A stretch of DNA of 64,000 bases from Eremothecium cymbalariae DBVPG#7215. Its lineage: Eukaryota; Ascomycota; Saccharomycetes; Saccharomycetales; Saccharomycetaceae. Positions 1-9,600 of the stretch are shown piece after piece. The DNA is taken from assembly GCF_000235365.1 (NCBI RefSeq), contig NC_016451.1:372001-436000 (forward strand). Direction: 5' to 3'. Position 1 is the stretch's first letter, and each line of letters begins with the position of its first letter. The notes under the pieces were generated by a model. That model was not told the DNA's origin, searched no databases, and was given only the letters and a program-made list of their open reading frames with translations. The translations under genes were made by a program, and so were the position numbers.

Positions 1-1
1 A

Positions 2-190
2 AGACTACTATGCTTTATACAGACAAAAAAGAAATGGCTTGAAAATTTGAATGAAAAACCTGCATATGAGATGAGCATCACTTATACAACTAAAGGAGGT
101 TTAAATCCAGTTATAAGGGTTACTTTAGACGTGGAATTTATATATCAATATGCCCAAGCCGTTTTCAGAAAAGATTTTAGAGATTTCTAA
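2..190 (+). CDS. 3' end of an unrecognised upstream gene (partial, tentative)
   Basis: Reading from base 2, the frame stays open for 62 codons from the window edge to a TAA at 188-190, with ordinary protein-like composition (for example a stretch reading ITYTTKGGLNPVIRVTLDVE). If real it is the C-terminus of a gene starting outside the window, and its last 41 bases overlap the start of BFR2 in another frame. I do not recognise the product. In DNA this AT-rich an open run of this length is uncommon but possible by chance, and the same stretch holds RRPE- and PAC-like promoter motifs for BFR2, so coding and promoter readings compete. Confidence 0.4.
   Translation, partial: RLLCFIQTKKKWLENLNEKPAYEMSITYTTKGGLNPVIRVTLDVEFIYQYAQAVFRKDFRDF
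41..76 (+). promoter_or_regulatory. RRPE-like and PAC-like elements before BFR2
   Basis: GAAAATTTG at 41-49 resembles the RRPE core and GAGATGAGC at 68-76 differs by one base from the PAC consensus GCGATGAGC. The order and close spacing are those of ribosome-biogenesis promoters, and the BFR2 start lies about 75 bases downstream. Each motif is imperfect, so this is an inference from the pairing and the type of gene. Confidence 0.45.
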
Positions 191-1712
191 TAAGTCTAAG
201 GCTAGAGATTATGATATTGAGGATGAGGAAGCGATATTTGAGCATGAAGAAGATTTTAGCAACGAATCTTCAAGCGATGAGAATGATGAGCTAAAGAAGA
301 AACATTACGTTGATACGGATGGTTCAAGGTTGCGCAAAGATAATGGAATTGAATTGGAAGATGAGAAGTACGAAGGTATAAAGGGGTCTAGAGGAAGTTT
401 ATTTAACGATGAAGATGAAGATGAAGGTGTTGAAAGTGGCACTGGTGATGAAGAAGAAAGCGGCGAAGAGCATGTTGATGAAAGTGACGCTTTCTCACTT
501 CGTACAGATTCAGAAAAATCCGAGGCTGAATTATCAGACAGTGATTCTGGTGGAGAAGTTTTGTCTGATGAAGATGTTGAGGCTAGACGAGAAATGTTGA
601 CAAAACTTGTTGAGAAAGAAGCCCGCAAAGCCACTGATAAATTTTCTGAATCAATTCAGAGGGATGCATTGAAGGGTTATACTATTCTACAACAGGCTAA
701 ATTCTTTGATCATATTATTGACGCGAGGATCAAACTTCAGAAGGCTTTAAGCGCATCAAACCAACTCCCACTAACTAAAGAAACTTGGGATACTTTGTTG
801 GATGATGAAAATAGACAGTTGCTAGCATCTAATCTTAAACTCCTTCATAAAGTTATGGATCAATGCAGAGAGCTAAGAGCTGATTTTCAAAATAAAGAAC
901 ATATCAACAAAACGGAAATTAATTATACTGGTAATAACAAGAGGAGTTTTCAGGAACTCATTGAAGGATCTGAACAACTGGATGCTAGTTTAAGAGACTA
1001 CCGGGGGGCTGTGTTAAATAAATGGTCTGTTAAAGTTTCTGTAGCGTCAGGACAGATGGCGCTATCCTCCTCAAAGTTTAAAGCTATCAACCAGCCAGCT
1101 GATGTTCAAGTTGAAAACCAGTTGGCAGATATGCAAAGGTTACTGAAACGTACTAGATTGAACAGAAGAAATTTGAAACCAATTGGGTTTGAAAAGGACT
1201 ATGAATATGGGAGGTTAACCTTACTAAAACTTAATGAAGAAGGACGGGACGCCGACAATAACGATGAGCTTGATATCCCAAAGAACTATGATCCAAGGAA
1301 AAAGGATAGTGATCTAATTGACGTATCTGAGAATCCATATATTTTCGACGATGAGGATTTCTATCGAGTATTATTAAATGATTTGGTTGATAAAAAAATT
1401 GCAACAGCGCAGCAAGGTAACAACGGCGTTCAAATAGCCATAACATCTCGTGCACAAAACAAACTAAAAAATAATGTCGATACCAAAGCATCGAAAGGCC
1501 GTAAGCTAAACTACACTATCCAAGAAGCTATTAAAAATTATGAAGCGCCACTGAATGGTGGATTCAAGTGGTCCGATGAGCAGATAGATGAACTTTTCGC
1601 GGGGCTCCTAGGCCAAAGGGTGAACTTTAGCGAACGGGATACGTCTGAAGTGGAAGATGATGACGGAGATGTAAATGCAATCAAAAATGATAATATCCAA
1701 ATATTTAGTTGA
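150..1712 (+). CDS. BFR2: BFR2, nucleolar 90S pre-ribosome (SSU processome) factor, AATF/Che-1 family
   Basis: The 520-residue product is the BFR2/AATF orthologue, an essential nucleolar protein acting in early 18S rRNA processing in the 90S pre-ribosome. The N-terminus keeps the family pattern (DYDIEDEE, then KGSR near residue 78), followed by a long acidic Glu/Asp/Ser-rich stretch to about residue 145. Next come a helical AATF domain (residues 170-330) and the C-terminal TRAUB domain with FDDEDFYRVLLNDLVDKK around 400. The ATG at 150 aligns with the S. cerevisiae start. It is convergent with the MATE gene. RRPE/PAC-like motifs lie upstream, possibly inside the end of the preceding gene. Confidence 0.95.
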   Translation: MPKPFSEKILEISNKSKARDYDIEDEEAIFEHEEDFSNESSSDENDELKKKHYVDTDGSRLRKDNGIELEDEKYEGIKGSRGSLFNDEDEDEGVESGTGDEEESGEEHVDESDAFSLRTDSEKSEAELSDSDSGGEVLSDEDVEARREMLTKLVEKEARKATDKFSESIQRDALKGYTILQQAKFFDHIIDARIKLQKALSASNQLPLTKETWDTLLDDENRQLLASNLKLLHKVMDQCRELRADFQNKEHINKTEINYTGNNKRSFQELIEGSEQLDASLRDYRGAVLNKWSVKVSVASGQMALSSSKFKAINQPADVQVENQLADMQRLLKRTRLNRRNLKPIGFEKDYEYGRLTLLKLNEEGRDADNNDELDIPKNYDPRKKDSDLIDVSENPYIFDDEDFYRVLLNDLVDKKIATAQQGNNGVQIAITSRAQNKLKNNVDTKASKGRKLNYTIQEAIKNYEAPLNGGFKWSDEQIDELFAGLLGQRVNFSERDTSEVEDDDGDVNAIKNDNIQIFS

Positions 1713-1870
1713 AAATCCATTGTATAAAAGTTTAAATAGACGCATTTTGCATTATCAAAAAACTACAGGCTATTTTGATATAACATGCAACCAATAACGC
1801 TATTATATGAGGGAGAACCATAATTATAAGTTTAGCCGAGATCTGGAATCGAAAAATGTAACCGATGCTA

Positions 1871-3499
1871 CTACCGACTGTAAACACCTATGCTTGCATT
1901 GGAACTTGTCATACTTTCCAGATCGACTTCGTATTCCTCCGCTTCTCTTTTGAGAAATTCATCAACTATTACGTTCCAGTCACTTTTATAAACGTACCTA
2001 GTAAATATGACCGCCAAAGTAAAGATACCGATACCACACCCATACCATAAACCTGCAACTTCCAAATGCAATGGACCAAATGCTAACCAACCACTCAGTG
2101 GTGATGAGAAAAAATAATAGACAATAATGTTCCACATACCGCCAATGCGATGCCTACCTTGGCCTCGCAAAACTGCAGAGCTGAATACAGCGAATGAGTC
2201 AGATATTTGATTTATAGCAAGAATGTATAACACATAACAGGCTAATTTAATCACTTCTTCATCATTAGTGAATAGTTTTGCAAGAGGTTTGTTAAACAGA
2301 GCGATTACGATACAGCTGGCAATGCCGACCAGCAGTCCAACGCAATAACAAGCCTTGGTAGTAGTCTGTGCATTCTTAACCATATTCAGTCCAACATAAT
2401 TTGCAACTCTTGTTGAGACAACACAACCCATGGCAAATGGGATTTGGTAGGCAATGGAGCCCACATTGGTAATAACCGTCTGTGTGGCAATGCCTTTTAC
2501 ACCAAAATAAGTAGACATGATAGTTAGAATTTCAAACGACAAATATTCGGCCTCTATCATAACCAAACCAGGAAATGCCAAATTCAACAAGGGTTTCCAA
2601 TCTGATAAAACACGTTTAAAATGAAACCATGTATCTGTCAAAGGATACCAACACTTTTTTGTATCAGGTATAATGTAATAAGAATATAAGAATAGGGCTA
2701 ACGGCATAAGCCACTGAGAGATGACGATACCTATTGGAGCACCTGCAAATCCAAAATGTTTTGTAAAGATGAAAACCAAAGTTACATTAATTGGAACAAT
2801 AATACTTAAAACATATGTGCTAGCTTTGAAGTGCCCCTGTGCTTGCAGGAATCTTTTACCTGTCTCAAAAAGGATTAACCCTGGGATGCCCATAGACATA
2901 ATTCGTAAGTATAATTGGACCTTTGGTAATAAATCACGTTCAGGAACTAATATGCCCAACCAAGGTGCACTAAACCACCACACAATAACGGTTGAAACCG
3001 AAAAAACCATGATCATAGCTGAACACCGGAGGAAATAAAGACCTACTTTGCTATATTTCTGAGCTCCGTATGCCTGTGAACAGAATGTATCCAATGATGT
3101 TGCTAACCCTTCGACAACAGATAACCCAGTAATATTATAAGTAGTCACAGCCAAAGAAGCACTTGCCAATTCATTTGCTGTGCATAAGTGGCCAATAATG
3201 AACAAAGAAATAACGGTCATCAAATACTCCATTAAAAATGCTAAGGCAAGAGGCAGTGAATTTATTAGTATATAAGAAACTTCTTCCCCAACAGACACAA
3301 ATCCATCCTCGTTATTATCATCATCATCATCATCATCACCAAGTGTTGAAAAATTCGTAGCCAGGAAGTCAGAACTCGAAACCGACCTGCCATCACTTTC
3401 ATAACCGTTTTCTATTATGGACATATAATTTGATTGATCTTCGCACGATAATGACTTTAAAATATCGTCATTATCCCTACTATTTGGTCTATTCGACAT
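1871..3499 (-). CDS. ERC1: MATE-family efflux transporter (ERC1-type)
   Basis: The 542-residue integral membrane protein has an acidic, Asp-rich cytosolic N-terminus (a GAT-codon run gives seven Asp at about residues 55-61) followed by about twelve hydrophobic segments from residue 75 to 510. The arrangement is that of MATE multidrug/toxic-compound extrusion transporters, with family-typical stretches such as LATSLDTFCSQAYGAQ and VLRGQGRHRIGG. In S. cerevisiae ERC1 (ethionine resistance) and its relative YDR338C belong here. Its position next to BFR2, PIH1 and PRO1 fits ERC1, which lies by YHR033W and PIH1 in S. cerevisiae. The ATG at 3497-3499 is the first in frame. Vacuolar or plasma-membrane location is inferred from the family. 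Confidence 0.88.
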   Translation of the reverse strand: MSNRPNSRDNDDILKSLSCEDQSNYMSIIENGYESDGRSVSSSDFLATNFSTLGDDDDDDDNNEDGFVSVGEEVSYILINSLPLALAFLMEYLMTVISLFIIGHLCTANELASASLAVTTYNITGLSVVEGLATSLDTFCSQAYGAQKYSKVGLYFLRCSAMIMVFSVSTVIVWWFSAPWLGILVPERDLLPKVQLYLRIMSMGIPGLILFETGKRFLQAQGHFKASTYVLSIIVPINVTLVFIFTKHFGFAGAPIGIVISQWLMPLALFLYSYYIIPDTKKCWYPLTDTWFHFKRVLSDWKPLLNLAFPGLVMIEAEYLSFEILTIMSTYFGVKGIATQTVITNVGSIAYQIPFAMGCVVSTRVANYVGLNMVKNAQTTTKACYCVGLLVGIASCIVIALFNKPLAKLFTNDEEVIKLACYVLYILAINQISDSFAVFSSAVLRGQGRHRIGGMWNIIVYYFFSSPLSGWLAFGPLHLEVAGLWYGCGIGIFTLAVIFTRYVYKSDWNVIVDEFLKREAEEYEVDLESMTSSNASIGVYSR

Positions 3500-3608
3500 A
3501 ATTTAAAGTGGAAGCTTAGCAATAATCGATAATTTAAAGCTACCTGTGGTAAGATATTGAAGTTGCTTTGTGGTAGTATATTAGTGAGGAAATGAGGCTG
3601 ATTTAACT

Positions 3609-3710
3609 GAAAATTTTCAATGTTCGCATAATGAACAAAACGTGATGAAAGTCCAGCAACTCTTGCAACATAACCTCGAGGCCAAACGAGCTGGATGGAT
3701 TTCTTATTGA
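3609..3710 (+). promoter_or_regulatory. RRPE element and three chained uORFs before PIH1
   Basis: A perfect GAAAATTTTC palindrome (RRPE type) lies at 3609-3618. It is followed by three short open frames linked by one-base stop/start overlaps: ATG TTC GCA TAA (3620-3631), ATG AAC AAA ACG TGA (3631-3645), and a 21-codon frame (3645-3710) that overlaps the PIH1 ATG at 3695 out of frame. Whether they act depends on the transcription start, which the sequence does not show. Confidence 0.45.
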
Positions 3711-4687
3711 GGCCAATAGATTCAAAGGAGTCTTCAGTAATTAATATTCAGCCCCAACCAGGATTTGTCGTAAAATCCAAATTGGAATTTAGTAAAAATA
3801 ACTGTTTGAAGCTTAAAACCAAAACGCTTATTAACATATGTCATGATGAACAGATTCCATGCCCTGAAGTAGATTTCAACCCTAGTATTGTCTACCCTTT
3901 AATTATGAACAACAAATGGGAGATACCTATTGTTACATCGTCTGTCAGAGAAGATACAGATAAGAAAGGTAAACTATGTTATGTCTGGGACTGTTGTGTC
4001 AACTCTAAGTGCATGCAGTGGATACGTAAGGATTATCAGCTGCGGGAAATATTGGTAGAATGGTGTTTAGAATCTTGTGAACTAAGACAAGAAGTTTCCA
4101 TATCAAGGGAAGTCCTTACATTTCCGAAGTTAAAATCTAAGGGCCATATTCCACCATTAGAAATACTGGTGCAAGACTTAGAACAGGATTTTAAAGAGGG
4201 AAATGAGGAAACCGTGCATGTGGGTCAAAGTAACCCAGCTTCAATACTAAAGTTAAGAGGTTATATGCAAGAACAGGAAACTCTATCTACAAGCATGAAT
4301 GGAGACTCTTTACCACCATTATTCCCAAACAGCAGCACTGCTTCTAAATATAAACCACTAATTGAAGAAATTGACCTGCCAAACGTACATAGAACTCTCA
4401 ATCGCGTACCTAAACGAAAAGAAATTGATTATTCAATCATAATGGGCAAGCCGAAGGACACAAGTGTTTACAAAATTAAGATAGAGATTACCTCACCTCT
4501 ACAACTAAGTTCGGAATATGCATTACACTACGATCCAAGTGAAAACGCTCTACTCATATCGCACACAAGAACAGATATATACATAGCCAAAGAAATCAAG
4601 ATTCCATTGCCTAACATATTTGCCACCACACCAACTATAAAATCCTTTTTCATAATGTGTGACGCGCGATTATTAATCTTTCTATGA
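3695..4687 (+). CDS. PIH1: PIH1, R2TP complex subunit (Hsp90 co-chaperone)
   Basis: The 330-residue protein has an N-terminal PIH1 domain: residues 55-185 include PEVDFNPSIVYPLI, NKWEIPIVTS, KLCYVWDCCVNSKC and LREILVEWCLESCELR. A variable acidic linker follows, then a C-terminal CS-like beta domain that in the family binds Tah1. PIH1 works with Tah1 and the Rvb1/Rvb2 ATPases in the R2TP complex, assembling box C/D snoRNPs, RNA polymerases and PIKKs with Hsp90. Length is close to S. cerevisiae Pih1 (344). The start at 3695 gives MDFLLRPI, matching the family N-terminus. It sits next to ERC1 and PRO1, as PIH1 does near ERC1 and YHR033W in S. cerevisiae. Confidence 0.94.
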   Translation: MDFLLRPIDSKESSVINIQPQPGFVVKSKLEFSKNNCLKLKTKTLINICHDEQIPCPEVDFNPSIVYPLIMNNKWEIPIVTSSVREDTDKKGKLCYVWDCCVNSKCMQWIRKDYQLREILVEWCLESCELRQEVSISREVLTFPKLKSKGHIPPLEILVQDLEQDFKEGNEETVHVGQSNPASILKLRGYMQEQETLSTSMNGDSLPPLFPNSSTASKYKPLIEEIDLPNVHRTLNRVPKRKEIDYSIIMGKPKDTSVYKIKIEITSPLQLSSEYALHYDPSENALLISHTRTDIYIAKEIKIPLPNIFATTPTIKSFFIMCDARLLIFL

Positions 4688-5147
4688 GGTATGTGCAACC
4701 CAAAACCGTTTTAATTCATTTTCCCTATTAGTTTCCAATATACGTGAGTGGGAGTGTGTGCGAACAATGTTATTTCTTGCTTGTTTCGCGGCCGTTCCCA
4801 CATACATCTGTTCTCAATTCCAAATACTTGCGGGAATGGCCCAGAAACTGACGTGGTGATTGGTTGAATTTCTCTCGAAACGAAGCCAGTTCCTTCCTAT
4901 TCATGTGATGTGATATGATGTGATGATGCTGTGACGTATACATTCTTCGATCGGGATAATCAGTCATAGGTTGAAAAATAAGATATACTAAGTACTATTT
5001 AGTTGAGCCTAAGTGGATTCATACATCGTATCCAGTGCAGGTTAATCTGGAACTGTTTGTATGATCACCTATTTCAATAAATCCCATAAGAACTCAAATG
5101 TGCCATATTCTATAAATAGAGGATAAAAAGTGTTAGAGCAGCTTAGT
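4688..5147. other. Intergenic, 3' ends of PIH1 and PRO1
   Basis: These 460 bases lie between two convergent genes. I see no coding pattern or RNA gene. The only local structure is an imperfect TGATG/TGTGATG repeat around 4900-4930 inside AT-rich sequence. Confidence 0.6.
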
Positions 5148-6404
5148 TTAGTGTGGCGGGAATGCTAGGTTATGCCTGTGTGCAACATATTCGCTATCTG
5201 CGTACCCTAACGCTAGCTCGATTTCGTTGCTTTTCAATCCTTTGATTTTATCTAGTTCAATACTGGTGTAATTGCAACGGGCCCTGCCGACAATTTGCAG
5301 TGGAACATTGGGATCCAATTCACCATCTTTCCCCCGTTTTCCTAATTTTAAATCCACAGCTTGCAATTCGTGGAAATTACCTTCTACAGCAATCATGCCG
5401 GCAGGCAGTAGACCTGCTTTATTCTTACGAGTTAAAGCCTTGTAAGCGCCTGAATCGATAATGATTGCACCTTGGCTTACTAGACCATGCAACATCCAAA
5501 ATTCCCTCTCTTTTAGATGATTTTGGTTTTCATTTGCAATGAATCTAGTATGCATCGGGACATCGTTTTCTGCCAACACGTTTAGTTCTTCTAGCTGAAG
5601 TCGTTCCAGATCATCGGCGACATCCTGAACTTCTTGAACTCTAGTTTGCATAAACGCAACAATTTTATAAATGTTAGAAGGCGTTTCACTGCTCATAATT
5701 ATAGTATGGACACTGGCATTGGTAGCAAGTTCAGCCGCTATTAGCTTCGTAGACATACCACCTGTACCGACGTCAGACCCAGAACCACCAGAAGTGTTAA
5801 CGCCTGGCAATCCCTTCGATAAGTCTGGAACAACTAATATTGGTTTGGCCTCAGGGTTTGTTCTCGGATTATCAGTGTAGAGACATTCAACATCCGTCAA
5901 CAAAAATAGGTAATCAGCACCTGCAAGTACCGCAGTAATTGCACTCAACGTATCATTATCACCAAATTTTATCTCCCGAATTGACAAGGTATCATTCTCA
6001 TTCACAATTGGCACAGTTCCCATCTGAAGGAGTTCGCGAATAGTGTTTTGGGCGTTCTTGTATTGTCCCCAATCTAATATATCATTTCTTGTAACCAGTA
6101 TTTGAGCTATTCTCTGATCAAAGAACCTGAACAACGAATCCCACCGACCAATTAACCTTCCTTGTCCCACAGCTGCAACTGCTTGTAACTTCGAAAGCCG
6201 TTTTGGCTTCTTATTCAAACCCATGGTCTTCATACCAACTGCTATTCCACCAGAAGAAACTAAGATAACCTTATGGCCCATGCGCCTCAATTTAACAACA
6301 GTCTCTACAATAAGTGACATAGTTGATAGTTTGGGTTCCTTAGTAGTCTCGTCTACCAACGAGGATGAACCTAGCTTTAAAACAATTGTGAATGATTTAT
6401 CCAT
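5148..6404 (-). CDS. PRO1: PRO1, gamma-glutamyl kinase (glutamate 5-kinase)
   Basis: The 418-residue enzyme phosphorylates glutamate to gamma-glutamyl phosphate, the first step of proline synthesis, in the cytosol. The amino-acid kinase domain covers about residues 1-270, with KLGSSSL at 11-17, SSGGIAVG near 50 and [20 protein letters not shown] near 140. An AAK C-terminal region and a PUA domain follow (about 310-405, [16 protein letters not shown]). Length is near that of S. cerevisiae Pro1 (428). The gene is divergent from CFT1 over 255 bases. In S. cerevisiae its ohnologue is YHR033W, so the single copy here fits an unduplicated genome. Feedback inhibition by proline is known for the family and is not shown here. 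Confidence 0.97.
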   Translation of the reverse strand: MDKSFTIVLKLGSSSLVDETTKEPKLSTMSLIVETVVKLRRMGHKVILVSSGGIAVGMKTMGLNKKPKRLSKLQAVAAVGQGRLIGRWDSLFRFFDQRIAQILVTRNDILDWGQYKNAQNTIRELLQMGTVPIVNENDTLSIREIKFGDNDTLSAITAVLAGADYLFLLTDVECLYTDNPRTNPEAKPILVVPDLSKGLPGVNTSGGSGSDVGTGGMSTKLIAAELATNASVHTIIMSSETPSNIYKIVAFMQTRVQEVQDVADDLERLQLEELNVLAENDVPMHTRFIANENQNHLKEREFWMLHGLVSQGAIIIDSGAYKALTRKNKAGLLPAGMIAVEGNFHELQAVDLKLGKRGKDGELDPNVPLQIVGRARCNYTSIELDKIKGLKSNEIELALGYADSEYVAHRHNLAFPPH

Positions 6405-6659
6405 TCCTGAAATCTGATTTCCTTAACAATATTGAAACTTTCAATAGTGTACCAACTTTATGACGCTTGCTTGAAGGTATAATGAATAAATATGCTCTCA
6501 CCCTTCTCGAGAGATACTCGAGAAGTTGAATCTAAAAAATTTGATACGATAAAACCGCCTTTTATCAACAGAATCAAAATACTTTAACAAAGTGACTAGC
6601 GTGTAGAACAGAGCGAAAATTCTGTCTAAATCAGATCTATCAGGTGATATTAGAGATAC

Positions 6660-9600
6660 ATGAACGTTTATGACGAGGTAATAAATGCCACAGTCGTGCA
6701 AAACTGTATTCAAGGCTATTTCACATCCGCACTTCAACAGGAACTTATTATCTCGAGGACCAACGTCCTTTCAGTTTTTCACTATAGTGCTAAGGGGCAA
6801 TTGGTGCTGAGCTATGAGTGGAAGTTGTCAGGACATGTGCACTCCATGGCTTTGATTCCTCAACCTGGATCGGAGCTTTATTGTTTAGTGATTTTAACAG
6901 GATGTGGAAAGCTTTCTATACTGAAGTTTGATCATATGTCTCAAAGCTTGGATACGCTTAGTCTACATTACTACGAAGATAAGTTCAAGGAATTGAGTCT
7001 ATTAGAAATTAGTAACACACCATCGCTTATTGTTGACCGTTCGTTCAGATGTTTATTAGTTCGCAACAACGACTGTATCGCTATTCTGCCGTTGAACGTA
7101 ACGAAAGAGGAAGAAGAAGAAGAAGAAGATAATGAAAAAGACGAAGATCGGAGCAATGGTGGCAGGTTTAGCTTTAAAAGGCACAAGTTAAATGGTGGTT
7201 CGGTAAAACAATTTGTAAATTCAAGCACAATTATGCCCGCATCTCATTTACATTCAGATATTAAGAATGTTTTGGACGTTCAGTTTTTGCATGGCTTTAA
7301 TAAACCTACCTTAGCAATTCTATATCAACCTATCTTGGCATGGAGTGGTAATGAAAAGTTAAGAAGTCAAACGGTAAAGGTGATTATTTTGTCATTGGAT
7401 TTTGAAGACGAAAAATCTACCGTGATTAACATTATTCAAGGACTTCCAAATGACCTACATACTCTGATTCCACTATCTAACGCATCTATTGTTGTTGGTG
7501 TAAATGAGCTAATTTATATCGATAACACAGGGGCACTACAAGGCACTGTATCGTTAAATTCCTTTTCTAAAACCGTGTTGAATACTAAAGTAAAGGATAA
7601 TTCTAGCCTACAAGCCTTTTTTAATCGTCCCGTTTGTCAATATACAACAATTTCAAAGGGGAAGGATATCATGTTATTAATGGATGAAAAATCCCAGATG
7701 TACAATGTGATAATAGAGTCAGAAGGCAGATTGGTAACTGCATTTAATTGTGTGAGATTGCCAATCGTCAACGACATTTTTAAAAATAATCATTTACCAA
7801 CCTGCATATGTGGGGATGTTGATTTAGAAACCGGAAATCTATTCATTGGATTCAAATCTGGAGATGCAATGCGTGTAAGACTGAACAATTTAAGGTCTTC
7901 ATTAGCGTCAAAAGGCAATGTAGTCGAAACTATGGAAGCTGACGAAGATTATGATGAATTATACGGCGGCAGCACTGAAGTAGAAAAGAAAAATATGGAT
8001 ACAGAAACACCTTTTGATATTGAAACTTTGGATAACTTAATAAATATCGGACCTCTTACCTCGTTAGCAGTCGGTAAAGTATCATCCATAGAACCAACAA
8101 TCGCTAAATTAACAAATCCAAATAGATGTGAACTCTCAATTGTAGCTACATCAGGAAACAGCACCGGGTCCCATTTGACAGTTTTCGAGAATACCATTGT
8201 ACCAACAGTTGAAAAAGCCCTAAAATTTATTTCGGTCACACAAATATGGAATTTGAAAATTAAGGATAAGGATAAATATTTGGTAACTACTGATTCTTCC
8301 CAAAGTAAGAGTGATATTTATTCGATAGACAGAGACTTTAAGCCGTTTAAATCCTTTGATTTTAAAAAAAATGATACTACGGTAAGTACTGCAGTTACAG
8401 GTGCTGGTAAAAGAATTGTTCAGGTAACCTCTAAAGGAGTTTATTTATTTGATATAAACTTTAAACGTATGATGACCATGAACTTTGACTTTGAAGTTGT
8501 TCATGTCTGTATTAATGATCCATTTTTGTTATTGACAAATTCTAAGGGTGATATTAAGATCTATGAACTTGAGCCAAAACACAAGAAAAAATTCGTTAAG
8601 ATGGTCCTACCAGAAGCGTTGAAAGAAATTATTATTACATTTGGCGTCATTCTGGAAAGTAATATGTGTAACAAGTATTTACACGGTCTAGAAAATTCCA
8701 ATAAGAATCAGCTTTTATTTACATTTGTCACAGCTGATAATCAAATTGTATTCTTTACAAAGGAGCACAACGATAGGATTTTCCAACTTAATGGAATTGA
8801 TGAGTTTCACGAAAGGCTTTTTATAAGTACTTATCAGTTACCGGAAGAGATTAATCCAGATCCATCGATCAAGCAAGTAATGATCAACAAACTAGGACAT
8901 AAATTCAAGGAGGAATATTTAACTATATTAACGTTTGGTGGTGAAATATATTTATATCGGAAATGTGTTGATAATCCGGATAAATTTGTCAAGTGTGAAC
9001 ATGAGTTATATATTACAGGTGCGCCAGATAATGCATATGCTAAAGGTGTTCACGGCGTGGAACGAGTTGCTCATTACATAGAAGATTATAATGGTTATTC
9101 CGTCATTTTCGTAACAGGAACTGTCTCATACATTATAATAAAAGAGGATACATCCGTTCCGCGCATTTTTCCTTTTGGAAATATAACCTTAGTATCTATG
9201 ACTCGGTGGGGGAAGAATAGTGTTATGTGCGTTGATGATGGCAAAAATGCTCGTATCATGACGTTGAACTTGGACAACCACAGATATTATGGTAATAAAA
9301 TGCCCTTGAGAAAAATCTTTTTAGAAGATGTTCTTGAGGATTTCGAAACCTTCAATAATATCACTTATCATGAGAGAACACAGAATTTTATAGTTTCATT
9401 CTCGAAATCCATTGACTATGATGCTCTAAGTGAAGAAGGTGAGAGAATTGTGGGATATGAAGCTTCGAAGCCCCATGCAAAGGGATTCCAATCTGGGATT
9501 TTATTGATTAATCCAAAAACCTGGAATATCATTGACAGGATTGAACTGGGGCCAAATTCGCTGATAAGTGACATGAGAACAATGATGATTCAATTAAATT

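Noticed and set aside
305..634. 109-codon Ser-rich frame on the minus strand inside BFR2
   Set aside because: It is the mirror of the acidic BFR2 codons (GAA/GAT read as TTC/ATC), typical antisense shadow.
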